Source of the DNA: Lingula anatina
Lineage: Eukaryota; Brachiopoda; Lingulata; Lingulida; Lingulidae
Assembly (NCBI RefSeq): GCF_001039355.2
Contig: NW_019773533.1
Location: forward strand, 1 to 20,758
Length of the DNA: 20,758 bases
Direction of reading: 5' to 3'
Numbering within the stretch: the first letter of the stretch is position 1; every line of letters begins with the position of its first letter. The notes below the pieces were generated by a model. The model ran no database searches, had not been told where the DNA came from, and saw only the letters and a list, made by a program, of their open reading frames with translations. Shown piece after piece: positions 1-8,000 of the stretch. Both the position numbers and the translations under genes were made by a program.

Positions 1-77
1 GGGATGTGTTATAATTATTTCTGATTAAAGAACTGTAATAGCAAAAAGTAGATGGTTTTTAATGTAAAGACACAGTG

Positions 78-113
78 TGTCTGTACATATAACCATGTCT
101 GTACATATAACCG
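78..113. repeat. 18-bp tandem duplication
   Basis: The unit TGTCTGTACATATAACCR occurs twice back to back (78-95 and 96-113), differing only at the last base. It looks like a simple local duplication. The TGTACATAT core is itself partly palindromic. No function can be assigned. Confidence 0.85.
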
Positions 114-344
114 TCTGTTGTCTGCATCGTCTTCGCCTTGCACTATTCACCATTAATGCTATTTATGGAAAACCGTTGGACATATTATCCTCAAACTTAC
201 TGTAGTGATTTATGGGAAGTTTGAATTATTTATAACAATTGTTTTTCGTGAAGTTACCAAGTTTTGTGAAATTTTCATTTTTCACAAGTTTGAAGTACCA
301 TGGGATTGAAGTTGTATGCTAGTTACTTTTTTTCTGAATGTTCT

Positions 345-405
345 TGTCACCTACAGTACATAATTAAAATTGGTGGTAAATACACTGTTAAAGTCATAAT
401 AACTC
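345..405. repeat. Dispersed repeat, fragmentary copy A
   Basis: This piece shares a 15-base identical core (ATTAAAATTGGTGGT) and flanking similarity with 4820-4880. It also resembles 8125-8175. All three keep a transition from GTYACCTRYAG-like sequence into GGTGNTAAT-like sequence and then CTGTTAAA. It appears to be a diverged copy of an interspersed element present at least three times in the window. Its boundaries are not clear. Confidence 0.5.
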
Positions 406-534
406 TTCGTTTTGGCCAAAAATACGATTATCCTGGAAAAAAACCGCAATTTTCCCGTACTTACCAATGGTCAACGACCCCATTCCTGCATTCAAAGTTA
501 ATCCAGGGTTTTTTTCCTAAACGTACGGTTTTTT

Positions 535-560
535 GTTAAAATCTCTTAAGAGATTTTAAC
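535..560. repeat. Perfect 26-bp palindrome
   Basis: GTTAAAATCTCTT is followed directly by its exact reverse complement AAGAGATTTTAAC, with no spacer. The symmetry stops at both ends (T at 534 and T at 561). It could extrude as a cruciform or bind a dimeric factor. It could also be the remnant of a fold-back element. Confidence 0.9.
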
Positions 561-1043
561 TGACGGAGCCCTCTCGTATCGAGCGATAGTTTCTGGTGAC
601 CTACTTAAAACCGCAGGAAAAGCAGACAACAACAACAACACTATATAACAATATTATAAGATTCATAAGATATGTTCGTCTTTTTGCTCAAAATGCATTT
701 ATATCTACAATGTGTGCAATTCTGGGCTTTTCGTTATCCGACGCACTGTATAAAAACTCCCAACTTACATCTGAGGCTTTACCGCCATGTTATTTTGGTC
801 TCGAATGGATGCGAGAATCCGCGTGACACCTATACGTCATTGGCAACGGATGCACTTGTCGACTGCGAAGAAAGGCATCGAAAGCCCAAGTGACAAGCAC
901 AGATTTTAGTTTTACTACAATAACAGTCGTTTTAGTGGGAAAATGCAATAGAATATATTTCCAGGCGTTGTTTTAAATGTATTTCTTGCGGAATTTTGAA
1001 TCTCAAAGGAAGAGTTATTATTGCTTTAATCTTTTTATATAAT

Positions 1044-1211
1044 CAGGGTCGGATCCAGAGATATTTTCTGACAGTCTTCCAAATTATCTTTGTTAATTCT
1101 TCCTCAATTTTTGACCGTCTTCTGACAGAAAATATTAGATACCCGTCAATGTAAACTTAAAAATCTGACCTTCTTCTGAAAGACCCAGAAGACGGCCTAA
1201 ATCGGCCCCTG
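1044..1211. mobile_element. hAT-like MITE, copy 1
   Basis: The element begins CAGGGTCGGATCCAG and ends with the inverted counterpart (reverse complement CAGGGGCCGATTTAG), matching at 11 of 15 positions. CAGGG termini followed by GATCCAG are typical of non-autonomous hAT-type elements. The 168-bp interior has no coding capacity. It is clearly homologous to 4117-4290: both carry a stretch like CCARATTATCTTTGTT about 40 bp from the left end and AGACCCAGAAGAYGGC near the right end. The 8-bp flanks (TATATAAT and ATAATATT) are not identical, so a target-site duplication is not demonstrated. Confidence 0.75.
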
Positions 1212-1436
1212 ATAATATTGCATTAAAATTGAAAAACAGACACATATTGTTGTGGTAAAGTCATTTACTGTAATGTTTTCTTATTTTGCGAGGAGTAAGC
1301 AGTAAGTAATACAGTAGATTTTAATTCCTAAGACTCATGCCCTATGTTAGGCTCATTACTGAATATATAAGTTCATTTAGGCCATGTCCACATCCAAATA
1401 TCAGAGTTTCCAGTTCTTGCTTGGTGCTTGTAGTGG

Positions 1437-3563
1437 TTAAACTTTGGGACATGCAGTCCATGCAGCTTTGAGGCGGTAGATGTGAGTTGGAGGATCGGTG
1501 TTTTGGCCCCACACACCGAAGTTCATTACAAAACCATGAGTGGAGATGGACGTTGGGCGCATGTTGAGACGAATGTTACCACCACGCCTAAATTTAAACA
1601 AATGAATGTGTAGAAATAATGGGGGGAAATATTCGAAAATGTTTAGTCAACAGATAACATTTATATACAAAACATACCAAACTAACAGTGAGGATAAGGT
1701 TTGATTGCTAATGCACATGCACTGATTTAAAGATGTCACATGAAGCAGCACATGTATATGGGCCATTCAGAAATAATGGCTATTTCTTTTTTTTCAGAAC
1801 CCAAAATGTCATCCTTGTCATAGATAATTGGATAATATTTTATTTTGAGCAATTGGATTTAGAAGTTAATTTTTCAGGGACGTTTTAAATTTTACACGCA
1901 CATGGTTGACACACCCTTTTTTATAAATAAAAGATGCACTTGTAACTAATCCATTAGAAATAACCAACAAATTAATGGAAATAAAAATTCAAATACATTT
2001 TAAAACTTCCCCAGGTTTTGTGTAAATTAGCACATAGTTTTAGCATAATTTGCAATTAGGTGAGAAGTAGAAATAAAAGTGCCTGACACATACTCACTCT
2101 GTTGGCAAATGCTTTTCTTTCATTCTTATCATTCATTAAATAGGAATTAAAACTGTAATTTTATATTCATGAAGTGATAATGTTTTCACGTTTGTTTTAA
2201 CAATTAGAAGATTTAAATTTGTTTTTTATACTGTACATAGTTCTTGATTATTTCCTCTAGATAATGTGGTTAAAAACCAAGAACTAGTTTTTGCTGATTG
2301 TACCACATACTAACATAGCACACCTACAGCCACTTACACCCCATTTCCATAGATTAGATCGACCTACTTTAGATCGACCTAACTCCCTGGGGGTTCACGC
2401 TAAATAGCTGTCAGCCGGGTGGACACGAAAGTTAATTACCCCCTTACAGCTTGTAGTAGGCGGGACGGACATTTAAGTCGGATTATCTGAAAGTAATCTA
2501 GTGAGACTCCCCGCGGGGATAGATCGATCTAAAATCTATGGGAATAGAGCCTTAGATATGGACAATAGTATTAGCATGCGTGCGCACACACAAACACACA
2601 CACACACATATGCACGTTCCCCGATACTGGGTAACAACATTGGGACATGGGCAACATGGTACTGATTTTGTGAGCATGCTTTCTGCTTAGAATATGCATC
2701 ATATTTTGCTTTATATTCATAAATTTTGGAAAATGTAACATAAAACACATATAAAAATTATTAGGAAAGAGTACATTTTATTTCACAGAGTTGGGAAAGC
2801 ATGCTGTGATCCTGATTGGCGGTTAAACACGGATGACATGAAATCATTTTCTGTGAGTTACACACCAAAAAGTGGAAACTGGAAGCGTGCTTACAAGATC
2901 GTCGCCTTGTTGAAATTTTGATGCCTATGTCCGAATGTTGTTGCTCAGTATTGTGGGCATGAAGATATGTATATATGTAATACTATGATATTATATTAAA
3001 AGTCATGAAAAATTAGCCATGCTTTTTAAAAGCCTTAATGAGCATAAAAATAAATTGTTAAAATGTGCATATGTTACAATTACATATAGACAAAAAACAA
3101 ATGAGACCTTACCAGGAATCGAGTAAAGCCAAAGCAGTCACAACGTCAGGTGGACTGGGAAATGGCTTTTTAAAGCTAACATATTTCAACCACTGGCAAT
3201 TTTGACCCTCCCGACAATAATCGGATGTCACAAATCCCACTTGACCTTGGAGTGAAGAAGAAAAGAATGACTCATAAACACTTGTTTTGTACACTCACTT
3301 GTTTATTTATTTAGGATCTCTTTTTAAAGATTTACATTACTTTTTTTTCCGTACAGACCACAGTGATAATGGGAAGAAACCTAAATTGATGAAATGAAAT
3401 TACCTGAGCTTTCTCTTTATATACTGTGATGAAATTCTAGAACTTTTTGTCACATGTTGGATATGAAAAAGTGAAACTATTGAAAAACTCACATTGTCCT
3501 GAGGCGTATGCTCCCAGACAGAGCAGCAACAGGAGACAGTAAATGGAAGACATCTGGGTCATC
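1437..3563 (-). CDS. Secreted H-type lectin, three exons, putative 1-nt frameshift in exon 1
   Basis: Coding exons (minus strand): 3563-3493, 3245-3113 and 1587-1437 (stop TAA at 1437-1439). Donors are GTGAGT and GTAAGG; acceptors are CTCCAAG and AATTTAG, and splice phases match. The mature protein of about 95 residues has the H-type lectin layout: YVSFKKPFPSPPDVVTALAL, then LDSW, GGNIRLN, STHGFVMNFG and a final IYRLKAAWTACPKV. This fits the family pattern F..PF..PP.V....LD...N.R......GF......Y....W. Four cysteines follow the signal peptide. H-type lectins are small secreted oligomers, often GalNAc-binding, used in innate defence or egg protection (family knowledge). Exon 1 encodes a leucine-rich signal peptide (LLLLLCLGAYASGQ). 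From the only plausible ATG (3563, or 3554 in the same frame) the frame hits TAA after ATG ACC CAG ATG TCT TCC ATT. One base fewer at the TT of 3540-3541 would join the frames. This is either an assembly error, an indel allele or a recent lesion. An alternative upstream first exon cannot be excluded. Confidence 0.82.
2340..2547. mobile_element. MITE-like element with GATCGA termini
   Basis: The left end reads CCATTTCCATAGATTAGATC and the right end, reverse-complemented, reads CTATTCCCATAGATTTTAGATCGAT. These are imperfect terminal inverted repeats sharing CCATAGATT and TAGATCGA. The left arm contains a second AGATCGACCTA copy (2358-2381), so the arms are internally repetitive. The interior is more GC-rich than its surroundings and has no ORF. 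Length is about 208 bp. I see no convincing target-site duplication. Confidence 0.65.
2585..2608. repeat. CA microsatellite
   Basis: A (CA)n run interrupted once by AA lies inside the lectin intron. Its reverse complement produces the run of Val/Cys codons seen in a spurious antisense frame. Ordinary simple repeat. Confidence 0.9.
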
Positions 3564-3640
3564 TTTTTCTTTGTCACAGCAACTGAAGTCAACAGGCACT
3601 ATGCCCAGTTGTAACTGTTGGACTTTATTTAAAGGTTCCT
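3564..3640 (-). promoter_or_regulatory. Lectin gene core promoter and 5'UTR
   Basis: On the minus strand a TATA-like TTTAAATAAAG lies at 3623-3635, about 62 nt upstream of the ATG at 3563. A start site about 30 nt downstream of the box would fall near 3595-3600 and give a short unspliced leader of about 35 nt. The distance and the signal-peptide exon immediately downstream support this as the gene's 5' end. The box is not a perfect TATAAA, and no initiator was tested. Confidence 0.5.
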
Positions 3641-3922
3641 TTTATGTAAATTATTTGAATTTGCTTATTTGAAAAGTTAGATAAAATTACAATAATAGGT
3701 TCTTTTCCAGTTTCATGTAATTCAAAGCAGGTATTTGTTTATTTATACTTCCTCTTTTCTTAGTTTTTGGCCATTTACCAGAATGTCAACATTGTGTCTG
3801 TCCAGAGGAAATAATCAAGATCAAAATAAAATGTACAGTAAAAAGCAGATTCAAATGTGCTATTTGTATTACAAATGGGAAATCATTACCATTTCATGAA
3901 TATAAAACCTGTAATGATACTT

Positions 3923-3990
3923 ACTGATGAAACAAAACAAGGAAAACCTTACTTACACTAACTGATGAAACAAAACAAGGAAGAACCTTG
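3923..3990. repeat. Imperfect direct duplication, period 38
   Basis: ACTGATGAAACAAAACAAGG occurs at 3923 and again at 3961. Each copy is followed by an AARAACCTT-like tail. This is a recent local tandem duplication next to the SINE-like fragment. Confidence 0.85.
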
Positions 3991-4116
3991 CTGACCTTGT
4001 GGTTTTTCACCTTAAGAGCTGGAGGTTGGTTCGAGCCCTACTGGCGACAAACAGTGGAGTCCATGATAAATGGTACCTGCTTGTCACTTGGCACTAAGGG
4101 TTGAAGGGGGAGTAAA
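3985..4116 (+). mobile_element. Possible tRNA-derived SINE fragment
   Basis: GGTTCGAGCCC at 4028-4038 matches the RNA polymerase III B-box consensus GGTTCRANNCC exactly. About 40 nt upstream, TGCTGACCTTGTGG is a weak A-box match. The intervening sequence does not fold as a clean tRNA cloverleaf by eye, so a functional tRNA gene is unlikely. The GC-rich block continues to about 4116, directly abutting the MITE. A single copy in the window means the element is not proven. Confidence 0.4.
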
Positions 4117-4290
4117 CATGGGCAGATCCAGAGTTATAATTCGACAGTTCTCCAGATTATCTTTGTTGAACCACCCTCCATTTTTGACAAAAATTTTCAA
4201 CAGAAGAAAACTAGAAACCCATCATTTTAAACTCAAAAAATTCTGACCATCTTGCAGAAGACCCAGAAGATGGCTTCTGTCTGCCCCTAG
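4117..4290. mobile_element. hAT-like MITE, copy 2
   Basis: It starts CATGGGCAGATCCAG and ends CTGCCCCTAG, whose reverse complement CTAGGGGCAG mirrors the left end. It aligns along its whole length with 1044-1211, including CCAGATTATCTTTGTT and AGACCCAGAAGATGGC. The copies differ at many positions and by small indels, so both are old. No ORF inside. No clean flanking duplication is visible. Confidence 0.72.
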
Positions 4291-4603
4291 TTAAGTTGCA
4301 GAAGGCAAGGACATTGTTCCCATCTTAGCTGTCAGCTTCTCATTTGGTAGCTGGGCTGATGTCCTTCCCAAGGAAGTGAGAACATATACAGCCAGTATGA
4401 ATCAAGACCAAAAAGTATGCCAGGCATTTTGTTATCCATTGTAAACCCCACTGAGAGGCAGTAGAGCCTGGAATATAAGCAGCAGCCTTTACTTTTAAGA
4501 CAAACATTTTAGTTACCAACAGACTAAATATGTGTTAGGAATGTAACATGGTCATTTATTTGCATCCTTTATTCTCCATTTAATTTCATGTTTCTCATTT
4601 CAG

Positions 4604-4649
4604 TGGAATTCATGCTGATACTTATCACCACATTTGCATGAAAGCTATG
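4604..4649 (+). CDS. NUP210: Candidate upstream mini-exon of NUP210
   Basis: A strong pyrimidine-rich acceptor (TGTTTCTCATTTCAG) precedes T-GGA-ATT-CAT-GCT... ending ATG before GTATTT. It would encode GIHADTYHHICMKAM in a frame ending in phase 0. The first certain NUP210 exon (5074) starts in phase 0 with VFGELRLI, so joining would give a plausible end of one Ig-like lumenal repeat followed by the start of the next. At 46 nt it is short, the donor is only fair, and no preceding exon ending in phase 2 was found nearby. Treat as a hypothesis. Confidence 0.35.
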
Positions 4650-5073
4650 GTATTTTTAGTAGGGATCCCCAATTTGTATTTTAATATTGATTTTGAACAA
4701 TTTTTTCATTTTTTTTTTTATTTTAAAGAACTTTCCACCTAATGATTGTTGAAAATTAAAAAGTGCAGAAGTTTTATTCTACTCTGCATGTTTAAACGGG
4801 TGGATCCAGAATGCCCATGTTACCTGTAGCACATGATTAAAATTGGTGGTGATTATGCTGTTAAACATTATGTTATATATCAAAATAGACAAAAAACTAT
4901 ATTGTACACTGGTTTGTGTCTTCACATTTGACAGCTTTGCTGACTTGTTATAGTCTCACATTTGTTTTCCTAAAATAAGACTTTGACTTAGGCAATATCA
5001 AGATAAAATGTCAGATCTTTGGTTTGTAAAGTCTCCTTTTGAAATTTAAACAATATCTTTTATATGTTTTAAG
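4650..5073 (+). other. Intron-like AT-rich sequence before the first certain NUP210 exon
   Basis: No coding signal is visible. It carries repeat copy B (4817-4951) and ends with the acceptor TTTTATATGTTTTAAG used by the exon at 5074. Confidence 0.6.
4817..4951. repeat. Dispersed repeat, copy B
   Basis: This aligns with 8125-8256 from ATGTTACCTGT to CTTGTTA, with shared blocks GCTGTTAA, TCAAAATNGACAAAA, TTTGNACTNTNTT-like sequence and ACATTTGACAGCTN. Lengths are nearly equal (135 and 132 bp). The family is unidentified and non-coding. GGTGGATCCAGA just upstream (4799-4810) resembles the left end of the hAT-like MITEs and may be the true left terminus. Confidence 0.65.
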
Positions 5074-8000
5074 GTGTTTGGAGAACTGCGTTTAATCTCT
5101 CCTGCTTCATGTGATGGACATCTTATTATGACTCCTAACACAGAGACTGTGGTCAAAACTAACAGGTAAGTGTTCTACTTGACTCAAGTTAAGATGCTGC
5201 ACAAAAATATGTTTATGCACACAAACACACACAAAAAAAGAAATATTAACTTTTACTTTATGTTATCATTTGCATATAATCTTTTTTTTTTTTTTTGTTC
5301 AGTTAACTTATAACTTATTAACTTACAGAGATGGCACTGCCAGGGTTACCTACAAGATAATCCGAGAGAAAGGGGATGGGAAGACTAGCAGTCCATTGGT
5401 CAGTGTGAGTGAAACTGGTCAAGTGACCTCGGGTCTCATCAGTGGTCAAGCCACACTTCTGGTCACTGCACACGAAGACTTCGGGGTCAACCAGACACTG
5501 GTCATTCTTATCAAGGTGAAACCAGTCTCGTACTTGATGTTTAATCTGGATACTGTGATTAGGACATCAGAGGGACACCTCCACACCATCCCTGTGGGTA
5601 CAACGCTGCGTTATACCATCAGTTACCATGACGATGTGGGCGAGAAGTTTTACGCTGTAAATACTAAGCTGAAGTACAGACCAAGCAGGTATTTTTTATT
5701 TTGACAAATTATTATTTTTTATAAATTTATTTATTTATTTATTTTTCAGAAAACTTTTCATGATTTTTTCTCCAAATTGAATTTTTTTCCAAATAAGCAG
5801 TTTTTTTATCTGGGAAAGCAGTATGTCATAGAGTTGATAACAAAAGAATAGCAGCTAATTTTTCCATTTCTGAATGTCAAATGTTGATTGATCATATGGT
5901 CTTGTAGGTTTGATCTGCTTCAAGTTTCCCCAGGATCTGTGAATGGAACATTGGTCGCCAGGACAACAGATGTGGGCCTGACAGTGTTGAAGGTGAGCCT
6001 GTCAACAAAATGATTTTTTGAGGCAAACCTGAAGATCAATTTCAGTTTCCAAGAGAAAGCTTAAACAGAATGTTTTTAAGGTCAGAAACTGCAAGAAAAA
6101 TTCATTTTGAGTGCACTGACACAATTTCTAGTAAAAGCAAAATTTGGTGCTTTTCATTTCAGGTTTGGGATAAGCTAAACCCCAGGACATCAGACTATAT
6201 CAAGATCAATGTAGGGTATGCCATACAACCAATGCAGGCAGAGGTGGTACTGGGAGAGGTGATCTGTCTGCACAGCTCCATCTTGTCAGAACAAGGTAAG
6301 GAACTTTCTGAGCACTTTTTTGGGGGACAGAAATGAGTGTCCTTTATACAAATTTTTGGTATTTTTGGCTCATTCCATAATAAAATGTAATTTAGCCAGT
6401 TAGTGGGATATGTTTTAACGAGGACTTAATTTTGAAAAAGAGCAAGAGAAAACTTCCGCATAAAGAGGCGGGATGGGAGTGGTTGGGGCTGTTTTGAGCC
6501 CAATTTTGGTTGATATCTTCATAATTTTGTAGGGTCAGACCAAAGCATATCAATTTCTTTGTAAAAAAAAAAAACTCGACTTTTGAAGAGGGAAACTTTT
6601 GTTCTCATTTGTTGACCTTTTTTTTAATTAAAAAAAAATCAAAAAGAAAGTACACAAAGAGAAACATACATGTGTGATCCTTTTTACAAGTACATTCGAT
6701 GCACAGTGAAATACAGTTGGACATGAAGGAATAATTCATGGTATCATGGTATAATTGGTATCTCAAATGGTTTAGTGGTATAATTACCAAACTGTTTACA
6801 AAGTTGTCAAATCTCTGTGTCAGGTTACAAAGGAGAATGGTCTGCTGAAGGCAGTGCTCTCACAGTGAATCCCAGGTCTGGCATCGCCGTGGCAACACAA
6901 GTGGGGAAGACATTTGTACATTACACGGTGTCCAATGACATTTCAACATACACGGAGGTGAGTCAATTTTTTTAGATTTTTTATAATTATTATTATTATT
7001 ACTATTTATTTATTTTTAATTATTATTTTTATTTCTTTGATTTTTTTTTTCAAGATGGCAATATCTGTCATTAACGTAGAACAAGAGACTGAAGTAGTTT
7101 CTCTTGTGATAAAAATCCTTGCTTCCATTTACAAGCAAAAGGCTTTTTATGTAGTTATAAATGCTTTGCATAAACTCCAAGGGATATTAGCAATTGCCAG
7201 CAATGAATTTTGAAACAATTTGGCCTATTTTCAGATAATTGTTGCCCCAGTCCAGTCAATTCACATTGTCCAGGACAATTTGAAATCGCTGACCAATGTT
7301 GTCAGCAGAAGCAGAAGTTGGTCTATACCAGTCATACTAAGCAAGGAGCAGGGGATTGGCAATGGCAATATCATGGGTAGGCTAGAAGTTGACTTTGAAT
7401 TAAAGTATAGTTGAAAAGTCATGTGGCTATGGTTTTAACCACAAAAAATATCGAATGATTTTCTTGTCACAAGTACAGGAATATTTTCTTCTGGTTTTAT
7501 TTTTGTGTTAACATCAAAATATATATTCTACAATAAGGAGTAAACAAGAGACAGAGCTTTCTGTTTCTTCTATTCTGGGTTCAGAAATTTATGATAATTC
7601 ATATATAAATGCCAGGTGTCATGCTTTTGAGTGACTACTTGAAAGATTCTCTGTTTTTCCATGTGTTCAGGTAGTAACTGCAGTGGGATTCTGTCCAGTG
7701 AGAAGTTCCAGGTGACATTCCCATACAGATGTGAACTGACCATGAGCAGGGCTCATTCTGCGCTCAGTGTGGGAGATTTGTTCAAAGTGTCTCCTGACTT
7801 TGACTCTCAGACAGGTCAGTTTGGAGCAATGTCTAAACCTAACCTGACATAGGTTTATCTATGAAAAACAACATACCCACAGTTTTTACGTCTGCCTCAT
7901 TTTGAATCAAAGTGCTTTGTTTATGTACAGATACAATGGGTCTGTATATATATAGCCATCACCTGCGTCTGCTGTTGCTGTTGTCATACCCTTATCAAAA

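Larger units (their letters stand above)
1..1436. other. Non-coding flank, no gene recognised
   Basis: I find no exon chain with family resemblance here. Short open frames at 300-539 and 596-893 lack recognisable domains or splice context. The stretch holds an 18-bp tandem duplication (78-113), a dispersed-repeat copy (about 345-405), a 26-bp perfect palindrome (535-560) and a hAT-like MITE (1044-1211). Around 790-840 the composition becomes more GC-rich, with a GCCATnTT-like (YY1-type) motif and TACGTCA (CRE-like). This could be an old promoter, but nothing downstream supports it. The 3' end of the lectin transcript probably extends into this region; an ATTAAA on the minus strand at 1320-1325 is a weak poly(A) candidate. 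Confidence 0.5.
1588..3112 (-). other. Large intron of the lectin gene
   Basis: This 1.5-kb intron separates the exon ending in ...LLDS plus TG from the exon beginning G-CGT-GGT. It holds a MITE-like element (2340-2547) and a CA microsatellite (2585-2608). The rest is AT-rich with no additional exon that I can support. It starts GTAAGG and ends TTTAG when read on the minus strand. Confidence 0.75.
3641..4603. other. Intergenic or NUP210 intron sequence rich in repeats
   Basis: It contains a 38-bp-period duplication (3923-3990), a tRNA-SINE-like fragment (about 3985-4116) and a hAT-like MITE (4117-4290). If exons of NUP210 lie upstream of this window, this stretch and the lectin gene on the opposite strand are inside a NUP210 intron. 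No coding exon is supported between 3641 and 4603. Confidence 0.5.

Noticed and set aside
596-893. Small plus-strand ORFs near YY1/CRE-like motifs as a gene start
   Set aside because: No family resemblance, no good Kozak or splice donor leading to a following exon.
1036-1219. 8-bp target-site duplication of the first hAT-like MITE
   Set aside because: The flanks TATATAAT and ATAATATT are both AT-only but not identical, so the resemblance is not evidence.
3985-4060. A tRNA gene
   Set aside because: The B box is perfect but the A box is weak and no cloverleaf or acceptor stem pairs by eye; a SINE fragment is more likely.
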